DNA of 64,000 nt, taken from contig CAWDOR010000023.1 in NCBI GenBank assembly GCA_963804045.1, positions 62,001 through 126,000 of the forward strand. Reading direction: 5' to 3'. This document shows positions 7,510-15,452 of this stretch, one piece after another. Position 1 is the first letter of the stretch. Every line of letters starts with the position of its first letter. The position numbers and the translations under genes are program-made. The notes under the pieces were generated by a model. The model made no database searches, was not told where the DNA came from, and worked only from the letters and a program-made list of their open reading frames with translations. The DNA is from Rhodoblastus sp963804045. Its GTDB lineage: Bacteria; Pseudomonadota; Alphaproteobacteria; Rhizobiales; Beijerinckiaceae.

Positions 7510-8635
7510 AACGATAACGACTTACGACGGCCTGCTGGCCCTCGCCCCCGAATGGGAAAAACTGTTCGGGGCCATGACCGTCCGCACGCCGTCGAAATCG
7601 CCGCTGTGGCAGCAGGTCTGGTGGCGGCGTTTCGGCGCCAATCCTTCCGCCCTGTGCCGGCACGAGCTGCGCGTTTTCGTGCTGCGTGACGATTGCGGCG
7701 AGGCCTTCGCCATCGCGCCGATGATGCGCACCACCCGTCCGGGCTTCGGCCCCGGCCTGTTCAGCGAATTGCAATTCCTGGGCGCCGATCCCTATGTCAC
7801 GCAATTGCGCGGCCCGGTCTGCCGGCGCGAGCGCCTGCCGGAAGCGACAGTGAAGCTGGTCGCGCATTTGCGCGAGCATGGCGACGCCGATTTCATCCAG
7901 TGGCGCGGCATGGCGCCGGGCGTCGCCGGCGCGGATTGCACAGCGCAGCCGCAGCTCGAAGACATCGATTCCTTCCTGCCCATGGCGGAAAGCTGGGACG
8001 CCTTTCACGCGGCCTTGCCGAAAAAGACCCGCAAGCATCTGCGCAAGAGCCAGAACGACCTGCGCGCCGACGCTATCGCCTATGAATTCCGCGTCGTCAC
8101 TGCGCCGGAGCGGATTGGCGCCTCGCTGCAACGCTTCTACGAGATGCACGCCCTGCGCGCCTCGCTGAAGGATGTGGTCCAGCATCCCAATGTTTTCACA
8201 AGCGACCGGGCGCGCGGCTTCCTCGACGATTATTGCGCGCAAATGGCGCAGAACGGCGATCTCCGCCTGTTCGAAATCGTCGTCGGCGACCGCATCGTCG
8301 CGACCCGGATGGGCTTCGCCCTCGGCGACGAGCTCTATCTCTATTTCTCCGGCTACGATCCCGAATATGGCCGCTACAGCATCATGACCACCTTGATCGC
8401 GGAAACGCTGAAATGGGCGCATGAGCATGGCGTGCGCCTGGTCAATCTCTCCTCGGGCGTCGATCGTTCGAAAACCCGCTTCCGTCCGCAGACCGTCACC
8501 GCCGAAGGCTTTTACACCCGCGGCGCCAGCTGGCGCGGAGGCCTGGCGCTGGCGCTGATGCGCCGGCTGCGCCATGGCGGTCCCGCCGCGCCTGGCGAGA
8601 CGGAGTCCGAAACCGAGGAATGCGCCGAAGCTTGA
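7496..8635 (+). CDS. FemAB/BioF2-like GNAT acyltransferase
   Basis: 379 residues of two tandem GNAT-like halves. The C-terminal half (from about residue 160) contains FHAALPKKTRKHLRKSQNDL, RFYEMHALR and LYLYFSGYDPEYGRYSIMTTL, motifs of the acetyltransferase_6 family found in cellulose and exopolysaccharide loci. The substrate is unknown; cell-envelope polysaccharide or peptidoglycan acylation is a reasonable inference from the neighbouring GT2 and acyltransferase-3 genes. Its start overlaps the GT2 stop, suggesting translational coupling. Confidence 0.75.
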   Translation: MTAIETITTYDGLLALAPEWEKLFGAMTVRTPSKSPLWQQVWWRRFGANPSALCRHELRVFVLRDDCGEAFAIAPMMRTTRPGFGPGLFSELQFLGADPYVTQLRGPVCRRERLPEATVKLVAHLREHGDADFIQWRGMAPGVAGADCTAQPQLEDIDSFLPMAESWDAFHAALPKKTRKHLRKSQNDLRADAIAYEFRVVTAPERIGASLQRFYEMHALRASLKDVVQHPNVFTSDRARGFLDDYCAQMAQNGDLRLFEIVVGDRIVATRMGFALGDELYLYFSGYDPEYGRYSIMTTLIAETLKWAHEHGVRLVNLSSGVDRSKTRFRPQTVTAEGFYTRGASWRGGLALALMRRLRHGGPAAPGETESETEECAEA

Positions 8636-8705
8636 GGTGAAACAAAAGCTTGTCCGGCCATAAGCCTCGGAGGCTTCCAGCGGACAGGCCAAGGAGCAAC
8701 AGAGC

Positions 8706-9947
8706 ATGCGCTTTCACGCCCTGGACGGCCTGCGTGGGCTTTGCGCCCTCACCGTGGCGCTGCTGCATTTCTACATGCACATGCAGATCACGCCGCCCGC
8801 CTTCATCGAGCATTCCTTCGCCCTGGTCGATTTCTTCTTCGTCCTCAGCGGCTTCGTCCTCGCCCACGCCTTTTTCGAGCCGCTGACCCTGCGCGGCGGC
8901 GGCCGCGCCTTTTTCCTGCGTCGCGTCGGCCGGCTCTATCCCCTGCATTTCTTCGTGCTGATGCTCTTCGTCCTGGTCGAGCTGGGCAAGCTCGCCGCCA
9001 GCCGCCACGGCGCCGCCATGGCGGCGCCGGCTTTTTCGGGCAATAATTCCCTGGCCGGGCTGGTCGGCAATCTGTTGCTGGTTCAGTCGCTTGGCCTGTT
9101 CGATCATGTCTCCTGGAATTTTCCGGCCTGGAGCATCAGCGTCGAGTTTTACGTCAATCTGCTGTTCGCCGGCCTGCTGCTGCTGCCGCTCAACGATGAA
9201 TCGGCCGGCCAGGCCCTGCGCCGTCGTTTCATGCTGGCGCTGGCGCTGGCGGCGCTCGGCGGAATCGCCACGGGTTTCGCCGCCGCCGGCGGCGGTCCCG
9301 TGACCTATGATTACGGGCTGGTGCGCTGCATCTATGGCTTCTTCCTCGGCGTCGCCGCGCAAAGACTGCGCGCCGAAGGCTTCGATCCCTTCCGTGGCGC
9401 GACCGCCGCCTGGATGGGCGCCGCCGAACTCGCCGTCGCCGCGACCATCGCGCTGTTTCTGCACTATGGCGCTCAGTTCTGGCTGTTCATGCTGTCGCCG
9501 CCGCTGTTCGCCCTGGCGGCGCTGATCTTCGCCCATGAGCGCGGGCCGATCTCGACGCTGCTGCTGACCCGGCCGATCCGCGCCTGTGGCGAATGGTCCT
9601 ATTCGATCTATCTGGTTCACGTCTTCCTGCTGGTGAATCTGCTCGGCCGTCTCGCCTCCCTCGCCGGCAAACATGGGGCGTTCGGCCTCGCGCCGAGCTC
9701 GGGCGCCGACGGCGGCGAATATCTCCGCGCGCTGTTCCTGCAAGGCCCCGTGTCGGCGGAAGTCATGACCCTGTTCTATCTGGCGCTGGTGCTGGCGGCC
9801 TCGGCGCTGACCTTCCGCTTCATCGAAAAGCCGGGCCGCGACCGTTTCAACGCTTTGGCGGCGAAAGCGTCGCCGCGCCCGGCGCCGCCCCGGCGGAATG
9901 ACGGACGAGGGCATAAGGGCCTTGCGCCGAAAGGCGCGGCGTTCTAG
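8706..9947 (+). CDS. Acyltransferase-3 family membrane protein (ExoZ/OatA-like)
   Basis: 413 residues with about ten hydrophobic segments. It begins FHALDGLRGLCALTVALLHF, the family's conserved R-G motif and catalytic His, followed by DFFFVLSGFVLAHAF, RRVGRLYPLHF, WSISVEFYVNLLFA and the late WSYSIYLVHVFLLV. Members O-acetylate polysaccharides, lipids or peptidoglycan across the inner membrane. There is no extracytoplasmic SGNH domain, so it is the short ExoZ-type form. Located 70 bp downstream of the FemAB-like gene on the same strand. Confidence 0.92.
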   Translation: MRFHALDGLRGLCALTVALLHFYMHMQITPPAFIEHSFALVDFFFVLSGFVLAHAFFEPLTLRGGGRAFFLRRVGRLYPLHFFVLMLFVLVELGKLAASRHGAAMAAPAFSGNNSLAGLVGNLLLVQSLGLFDHVSWNFPAWSISVEFYVNLLFAGLLLLPLNDESAGQALRRRFMLALALAALGGIATGFAAAGGGPVTYDYGLVRCIYGFFLGVAAQRLRAEGFDPFRGATAAWMGAAELAVAATIALFLHYGAQFWLFMLSPPLFALAALIFAHERGPISTLLLTRPIRACGEWSYSIYLVHVFLLVNLLGRLASLAGKHGAFGLAPSSGADGGEYLRALFLQGPVSAEVMTLFYLALVLAASALTFRFIEKPGRDRFNALAAKASPRPAPPRRNDGRGHKGLAPKGAAF

Positions 9948-9983
9948 GGCGTGATCTGCTTCGATCCTTCGCGGGGACGTCCA

Positions 9984-10823
9984 TTGCCTTCGCCATTCCT
10001 GTCTCTCGCCCGCAAATTGGCGCTGGCGGCGCTGTTCGCCCTCACGGCGAGCGCGGCGCGGGCCGAGGCCGGTCTGCGCGAGCAGGTCTGCGCCATGATC
10101 GAAAGCGCCGCCGCGGCCCATGGCCTGCCGCCGGCCTTTCTCACCCGATTGATCTGGCAGGAAAGCGCCTTCCGCTCCCACGCCGTCTCGCCCAAGGGCG
10201 CCCAGGGCATCGCCCAGTTCATGCCGGGCACGGCCGCCGAGCGCGGCCTCGCCGATCCCTTCGACCCGGAGCAGGCGATCCCCAAGGCGGCGGAGCTGCT
10301 GGCGGATTTGGGCAAAAAATTCGGCAATTTCGGCTTGGCGGCCGCCGCCTATAATGGCGGGCCGAACCGGGTCGCCGCCTGGCTCGCCGGGACCGGCGGC
10401 CTGCCGGCGGAAACCCGCGATTATGTCGAGATCGTCACCCGCCACGCCGCCGAGGATTGGCAAGACGGCCGCAGATCCGCCGAAACCGTCAAGCTGCCGG
10501 GCGGGACCTGCCTGCAAACCGCCGAGGCCATCGCTCTTCAGGAGCCGCGCCGCTTCGCCGGTTCAACGCTGACCGCGCCCTGGGGCGTGCAGATCGCCGG
10601 CTCGTTCAACCGCCGGGCGGCTTTGGCCGTCTATGGACGGGCGCGCCGCGCCATGGGCGCGCTGCTGACGGGCGAGCCGATGATTCTCGGCCGCCGCGCG
10701 CCGGGACGCGGCTTCGCCCGTTTCTGGCAGATTCGCGCGCCGGCGCCGAGCCGGGCGGCGGCGGATGCGCTTTGCGCCAAGATCCACGCCGCCGGCGGCG
10801 CCTGCGCGGCGCTGAAGACCTGA
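9984..10823 (+). CDS. Lytic transglycosylase (SLT domain) with SPOR-like C-terminus
   Basis: I prefer the TTG at 9984, preceded by GGGGA, over the GTG at 9951 because it gives a cleaner signal peptide (ARKLALAALFALTASAARA). The SLT domain (about residues 35-140) has the catalytic Glu in LIWQESAFRSHAVSPKGAQGIAQFMPGTA and the AAAYNGGPNRVAAWL motif. It cleaves peptidoglycan glycan strands in the periplasm. The last 80 residues (WGVQIAGSFNRRAALAVYGR) look like a SPOR-type repeat, which binds denuded septal peptidoglycan; that part is less certain. It precedes an L,D-transpeptidase gene. Confidence 0.87.
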   Translation: MPSPFLSLARKLALAALFALTASAARAEAGLREQVCAMIESAAAAHGLPPAFLTRLIWQESAFRSHAVSPKGAQGIAQFMPGTAAERGLADPFDPEQAIPKAAELLADLGKKFGNFGLAAAAYNGGPNRVAAWLAGTGGLPAETRDYVEIVTRHAAEDWQDGRRSAETVKLPGGTCLQTAEAIALQEPRRFAGSTLTAPWGVQIAGSFNRRAALAVYGRARRAMGALLTGEPMILGRRAPGRGFARFWQIRAPAPSRAAADALCAKIHAAGGACAALKT

Positions 10824-11015
10824 AACGATTTCCGCGCCCTGGCGATCCACGGGCGGCAAAACGGCTTGGCGCGGAAATCCCTTAGGCGCGAAAGGGATAG
10901 CGATGGACCGGGACGTTGAAACGAATTCCGCCGCGCTGCGTTCTTTACAAATGGGGCTTTTGCCCGCAAATAAGGGGAAAGTCGGCCCCCATGACGGGCA
11001 GAGGCGGAGAATCCC

Positions 11016-11807
11016 ATGCTTTCGAGAAAATCCCTTCAATCGCTTGTCATCCTGGCGACGCTTGGCGCTTTCGCGGCGCCGGCGCAGGCGCAATTGTTCT
11101 TCTTCGACGACCCGCCGCCCAAGCCCAAGCCCGAAGCGCAGAAAAAGCCGCACAAGGTCAGGACCAAGCCCCGCGTCGATGAGGACGCCGATCCCGGCCC
11201 GACGGTCAATCTCAGCCATGGCGGCGGCGCGATCTATCGCGATTCGGATTTGGAGGCGGCGCCGCGCGGCGGCGGTGTGGCCTATGCCGCCTTGCCGGCC
11301 GACGCCGATCCCAATTATTCGACCCCGGTCGATCTCGACGGCCGCGTCAATTTCAACCAGCGGACGCAGAAGGTCGTGAGCGACCCGACCGGCGAGCCGG
11401 CGGGCACGCTGACCATCAACACCCGCGAGCGCAAGCTTTATTATTCGCTGGGCGGCGGCGAGGCCGTGCAATATGGCATCGCCGTGGGCAAGGCGGGCTT
11501 CGCCTGGAAGGGCGAGGCGACCGTTGGCCGCAAGGCCTATTGGCCGGGCTGGACGCCGCCGCCGGAAATGCTGGAGCGCCGCCCGGAACTGCCTGTCCAT
11601 ATGGATGGCGCGCTCAACAATCCGCTCGGCGCGCGCGCGCTCTATCTGTTCCAGGGCCGGACCGACACTCTGTTCCGCATCCACGGCACCAACGAACCCA
11701 GCTCCATCGGCCACGCCGCCTCGTCGGGCTGCATCCGCATGCACAATGCCGACGTGATCGACCTCTACAATCGCGTGTCGAAGGGCGCCCGCGTCGTCGT
11801 CATGTGA
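11016..11807 (+). CDS. L,D-transpeptidase (YkuD domain), ErfK/YbiS type
   Basis: 263 residues with a signal peptide (LVILATLGAFAAPAQAQ), then a Pro/Lys-rich linker to about residue 105. The YkuD domain follows, ending in FRIHGTNEPSSIGHAASSGCIRM, the HG-x(15-17)-SxGC(I/V)R catalytic signature with the nucleophilic Cys. It makes 3-3 crosslinks in peptidoglycan or attaches proteins to it. The product at 39616-40281 shares the WPxWTPPPEMLxRRPELPxHMDG segment and is a paralogue. The gene is convergent with the SleB-like hydrolase, separated by only 7 bp. Confidence 0.92.
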   Translation: MLSRKSLQSLVILATLGAFAAPAQAQLFFFDDPPPKPKPEAQKKPHKVRTKPRVDEDADPGPTVNLSHGGGAIYRDSDLEAAPRGGGVAYAALPADADPNYSTPVDLDGRVNFNQRTQKVVSDPTGEPAGTLTINTRERKLYYSLGGGEAVQYGIAVGKAGFAWKGEATVGRKAYWPGWTPPPEMLERRPELPVHMDGALNNPLGARALYLFQGRTDTLFRIHGTNEPSSIGHAASSGCIRMHNADVIDLYNRVSKGARVVVM

Positions 11808-11814
11808 TCTTGGT

Positions 11815-13023
11815 TCAGCTCTGCCCGGGCTTGAGCCGATAGAAAATGTGATTGCCGATCACGTCCATTTTCTTCAGCGCCCGCGCCCAGCGCGGGCGCA
11901 CGTAATTGGCGTGGTAATGGGTGGACTCGCCCACCGCCGCCAGCCAGGCGCGGCCTTGCAGCGCGTCGTCGGCGACGTGCTGCGCCTGGCTCCAGGCCTC
12001 GGATTCGCGAACGCGCAGCGAACGGCCCTCGCAGGCGAAGGAGAACTGGCAGGCGTGATAATGACGCCGGTTTTGGAACACCACGCCGCAGATCGATGCG
12101 GGATAGAGGCCGGAGGTCGTGCGGTTGAGCACCACCTGGGCCACCGCCTGCTGACCTTCCTCCGGCTCGCCGCGCGCCTCGAAATAGACCGCCTGGGCCA
12201 GGCATTGCCGCTCGGAATCGCGTTTGTCGGCGGGAATCAACGCCAGATAATCGCGACCGCCCTCGGCCGGCGCGAGGCTTGGCGAGGACAGGGCTTCGGC
12301 TTCGGCGAGCACCGCCACCGGGGTCTGCTCCGCGTCGAAGGGCGTGGTCGAGGCCAGCGATTCGGCCCGGCCTGGAACAGGCGTCGCGCCCTGCGCCTCG
12401 CGCTCGGCGATGGCGGCGGGACGCATGGTCGAACCGGCGTCGGCGCGGCCCGGCGACACCCCGGATTCCGCCTGGGTCACCGGCGTCTCGCCCTCGGGCC
12501 AGGGCTCGAAACCGGCGACGGACTCCGGTCCCGGCGCGGCGCCCTCGGCGGCGACGAAGCTTGAGGCCAGCCCGGAAGGGTCGGTGGTGAAAGCCAGCAA
12601 TTCCGCGCGAACGCGGGCGACGCCATTGCGCCGGCGCAGGCGGCCGTCGATCGAGGGACGCAAGCCCACGACCGGATCGCCCTTGTGGCTGCGGTCGATT
12701 TCGGGAAAGGCGCGGGCGTCCTTTTTCAGCTCCAGCCGGGGCGCCATGTCGTCGGGCGCTTCGGGATAGCTGTCGGGCGCGCCGGTGAACAGCCGCGCCT
12801 CGCGCAGCAGGCCGCGTCCGGACGAGGGGCCGTCGACCAGGAAAGCATGGGGCAGGGGGCCGAAATCGCGCGGCATGACCGCCGCATGGATGGAGGGGCC
12901 GCGGCGCGAGGCGCCCGAGGGCAGCTCCTGATTGGCTTCCGCCGTGAAGGAGACCAGCAGGCCTCCGCCCACCAACCAGGGCGCAGCCATATTGATCGCC
13001 CAGCCGATACGCGCCTTACGCAT
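11815..13023 (-). CDS. SleB-like cell wall hydrolase
   Basis: 402 residues. A hydrophobic N-terminal segment (WAINMAAPWLVGGGLLVSF) probably anchors or exports it, then about 250 low-complexity residues lead to a C-terminal SleB/hydrolase_2 domain (from about residue 268). That domain has CLAQAVYFEARGEPEEGQQAVAQVVLNR, the catalytic Glu region, and later CQFSFACEG and THYHANYVRPRWA. Such enzymes act on periplasmic peptidoglycan as lytic transglycosylase-like hydrolases. The two adjacent plus-strand cell-wall enzymes end toward it. Confidence 0.87.
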   Translation of the reverse strand: MRKARIGWAINMAAPWLVGGGLLVSFTAEANQELPSGASRRGPSIHAAVMPRDFGPLPHAFLVDGPSSGRGLLREARLFTGAPDSYPEAPDDMAPRLELKKDARAFPEIDRSHKGDPVVGLRPSIDGRLRRRNGVARVRAELLAFTTDPSGLASSFVAAEGAAPGPESVAGFEPWPEGETPVTQAESGVSPGRADAGSTMRPAAIAEREAQGATPVPGRAESLASTTPFDAEQTPVAVLAEAEALSSPSLAPAEGGRDYLALIPADKRDSERQCLAQAVYFEARGEPEEGQQAVAQVVLNRTTSGLYPASICGVVFQNRRHYHACQFSFACEGRSLRVRESEAWSQAQHVADDALQGRAWLAAVGESTHYHANYVRPRWARALKKMDVIGNHIFYRLKPGQS

Positions 13024-13183
13024 GAAACCCGCCGAAACTCAACTGCGGCCAAAGCCGCGACCAACCAGCCGGGCCTGAGAAATCGTCCCGGTTTTATGGT
13101 TATCGCTTGTTAGGCTTGAGGGCCGGTTACCGGCGTCAGGGATTTGCCGTTCCGTTTTGGCACGGCGCGCGAGGCGAACGAAA

Positions 13184-13203
13184 ACGGCGCCCGAAGGCGC
13201 CGT
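13184..13203 (-). terminator. Intrinsic terminator after the DUF4167 gene
   Basis: On the minus strand, ACGGCGCC-TTCG-GGCGCCGT forms an 8-bp stem with a stable UUCG-type loop and is followed by TTTCGTTCG. It lies 20 bp beyond the stop at 13223. Confidence 0.75.
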
Positions 13204-13222
13204 CGATAGGAGTGAGGGAGGC

Positions 13223-14203
13223 TTATTCCGCCGAGCTGGTCTCGGACGCGGGCGCGGGACCGCCCTCGTCGCCATCGGGGCGGGCGCGGCGGCGGCGGCG
13301 CGGACGCAGATGGAACTGGCCTTCGCCCTCCTCGCCGGCGACACTGGCGACCGGCGCCGGCTCGGCGCCCGGCGCCTCGCCATAGCTCACAGGCGGCAAT
13401 GGCGCGGGAGCGACCGGCTGTGGCGCGACCGGCTGCGGCGCGACGGGACGCGTCGGCGCGGTGATGAAGGCCGGCAGCGCCGAATTCAGCGCGGGGAATT
13501 CCACATCCGGCTGCTCGCGATTTTCCGGCGCCGGCTCGAAGCGCGGCGGCTGCTCGCGGAAACGGTTGTTGCGATGCGGCTGGTTGTTGTTGTTGTTGCG
13601 CTCGCCCCGGTCGTTCTGGCCGCCAAAACGGCGATCGTTGCGATTTTGACGATCCGGGCGATCTTGCCGGTCTTGCCGATCCGGGCGGTCTTGCCGCTCC
13701 TGACGTTCGCCGCCGTTTTGCGGCCGCTCGCCCATTTCACCGTTGAAGGCCGGACGCTCGAGATAGGGTTGCGGTTGGCTCATGCCCATGGGCTGGCCGC
13801 CGTGACCGCCCTGCGGGAGGCCATTGGGCGGCGGCAAGACCGGCTGGCTGCGCTCCAGGGGCGAAGCGAAACGGTCGGGCAGAGCGATGAAATCGTCGTC
13901 CTCGTCCTCCTCGATCTCCTCGCCGGGCCGGCCGCCATAGCCCATCTGGGCCTGGGCCTGCGCCGCCTGGGCGGCGAAAATCAGCCGGTAATAATGTTCG
14001 GCGTGCTGGAGATAGTTTTCCGCGACGACAATATCGCCGGAGGATTGCGCGTCGCGCGCCAGTTGCAGATATTTTTCCGCCACATGCTGCGCGGTGCCGC
14101 GAATTTTGACGTCGGGGCCGTTCGATTCATAAGTCCGCGTCAGCGGATTGGGGCCCTTGCGATTGTTGCGTCCACGCATACGCTTGTTTTGACCAGGTCT
14201 CAT
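13223..14203 (-). CDS. DUF4167 domain protein
   Basis: 326 residues. The N-terminal 90 residues hold the alphaproteobacterial DUF4167 domain: a basic MRPGQNKRMRGRNNRK start, NPLTRTYESNGPDVKIRGTA, and AENYLQHAEHYYRLI. The remainder is disordered, rich in Asn, Gln, Arg and Asp (runs of RQDRQDRPDRQ and NNNNN) and then Pro/Ala-rich, ending in a basic RPRRRRRARPDG patch. The basic, RNA-chaperone-like composition suggests nucleic-acid binding, but the function is unknown. In Hyphomicrobiales this gene normally follows prfA-prmC; here prmC is upstream on the same strand but prfA is replaced by htpG. Confidence 0.85.
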   Translation of the reverse strand: MRPGQNKRMRGRNNRKGPNPLTRTYESNGPDVKIRGTAQHVAEKYLQLARDAQSSGDIVVAENYLQHAEHYYRLIFAAQAAQAQAQMGYGGRPGEEIEEDEDDDFIALPDRFASPLERSQPVLPPPNGLPQGGHGGQPMGMSQPQPYLERPAFNGEMGERPQNGGERQERQDRPDRQDRQDRPDRQNRNDRRFGGQNDRGERNNNNNQPHRNNRFREQPPRFEPAPENREQPDVEFPALNSALPAFITAPTRPVAPQPVAPQPVAPAPLPPVSYGEAPGAEPAPVASVAGEEGEGQFHLRPRRRRRARPDGDEGGPAPASETSSAE

Positions 14204-14553
14204 CTAATGTCCCTGAGTAAAGACCGCCGACTTCGAGCCAGAACGGTTTGCTTCGCGCCATCGGCGGATCTTCGGGCTAAGACAAATCAAGCTTTGGCCC
14301 GATAGGCATGGCCGCGAGTTGCCTCGCGCGCCGCTTTCCATCAAATCATCCTTTGAGGGAGCCTGCAGAAAATATCGATCCGCCCAAACCGCGCATCCAA
14401 CTCGGCAGCCACGTGATGTTGAAACTGACGAACATCCGAGGCTGGAGACCAGCACGATAGAAAAAAGCGTAATCTGATATTTGCTTGAAGGCAGATTAGT
14501 CGTTTTTTTTCGTCAAGCCAAGCGCAAACTTGCGTCCATGGCTGACGAAAGGT
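14204..14553. other. 350-bp intergenic region between prmC and DUF4167
   Basis: Should hold the 3' end of the prmC message and the DUF4167 promoter. At 14470-14498 lies the inverted repeat TAATCTG...CAGATTA with T-rich tracts on either side (a run of eight T after it on the plus strand, and CGCTTTTTT after it on the minus strand). This could end transcription from prmC. I see no convincing small gene; the remaining bases show no recognisable motif. Confidence 0.5.
14461..14511 (-). terminator. Possible weak terminator downstream of prmC
   Basis: The 7-bp stem TAATCTG (14470-14476)/CAGATTA (14492-14498) with a 15-base loop is followed on the minus strand by CGC and six T. The stem is AT-rich and therefore weak; it may also work on the plus strand. 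Confidence 0.4.
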
Positions 14554-15450
14554 TCATTCTTTGGAGGGGAGCCGCGGCCTGGCGACGCTGACGACGCGCT
14601 CGCGGCCGCCATGATCCCTGCGGTTTTCCAGCGCGCTCCAGCCGGCGGCGCGCAGAATCGCCGCGACGTCATCCGCTTGTTTCCAGCCGATTTCGAAACA
14701 GGCGGCGCCCGGGGCGACAGCCAGCCGTTCGAGTTCCGGCGCCAGCAGCCGATAGGGCGCAAGCCCGTCCGGGCCGCCGTCGAGCGCCAGCAACGGATCG
14801 TGATCGCGCACCTCCGCCTCTAGCTCCGCCAGTTCGGCATGAGAAATATAGGGCGGATTGGAGACGATCAGGTCGAAAGGCCCCGCCAGCGCCGCGGTCC
14901 AGTCGCCGCGAATCACTTTTGCGCGCGACTGGAGGCCGCAGCGCGCCAGATTGTTTTGCGCGGCGGCGCAGGCCTCGGGCGAAAGATCGACGCCCAGGCC
15001 GAGAGCATCGGGCCGCGCGTCGAGCAAGGCGCAGAGAATCGCCCCCGAGCCGGTGCCGAGATCGACAAGGCGTGGATTTTCCACGCCCTGGCGCGCCAGC
15101 AGCGCCAAGGCGGTTTCGACGAGAATTTCCGTGTCGCTGCGCGGATCGAGCACTTTCGCCGCGACATCGAGATCGAGGCCGTAAAAATTGGTCTGGCCCA
15201 TGATGCGATTGACCGGCTCGCCGGCCAGCCGCCGCGCGGCGAAATCGTTCAACAGCGCGGCGGCGGGCCCAAGCTTTTCCTCCGCCCGCGTCAAAAGCGC
15301 GAGCGCGTCGAGCCCGGTCGCCGCCTCCAGCAACAGGCGCGCCTCCAGATCCGCCGGCTCCTTGCCGCCGGCGGCCAGCGCCGCGCTCAGGGCGCGGCGC
15401 GCCGCCGACAGGGTCTGTTCGGCGGCGAATGTGGGGGCGCTTTCGCTCAG
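14554..15450 (-). CDS. prmC: Release-factor glutamine N5-methyltransferase
   Basis: Methylates the Gln of the GGQ motif in release factors, using SAM. LVDLGTGSGAILCALL is SAM motif I and IVSNPPYI is the catalytic NPPY; DPRSDTEILVETAL and ALDGGPDGL are also family motifs. The only standard start in frame is TTG 15333, which would cut off about 40 residues of the expected N-terminal domain. The open frame continues upstream (SESAPTFAAEQTLSAARRAL, ADLEARLLLEAATG) to the htpG stop. There a CTG (15450) or an ATA three bases before the AGG would be the start, suggesting a lost ATGA overlap. From CTG the product is 298 residues, normal for PrmC. Confidence 0.88.
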   Translation of the reverse strand: MSESAPTFAAEQTLSAARRALSAALAAGGKEPADLEARLLLEAATGLDALALLTRAEEKLGPAAALLNDFAARRLAGEPVNRIMGQTNFYGLDLDVAAKVLDPRSDTEILVETALALLARQGVENPRLVDLGTGSGAILCALLDARPDALGLGVDLSPEACAAAQNNLARCGLQSRAKVIRGDWTAALAGPFDLIVSNPPYISHAELAELEAEVRDHDPLLALDGGPDGLAPYRLLAPELERLAVAPGAACFEIGWKQADDVAAILRAAGWSALENRRDHGGRERVVSVARPRLPSKE

Positions 15451-15452
15451 CC

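Noticed and set aside
8496..10517. 673-codon minus-strand open frame over the acyltransferase and SLT genes
   Set aside because: Low-complexity Gln/Arg-rich translation opposite two clear protein-coding genes; no start signal or homologous motif.
14204..14455. 83-codon minus-strand frame between prmC and DUF4167
   Set aside because: No Shine-Dalgarno sequence, no family resemblance, atypical composition; treated as intergenic.
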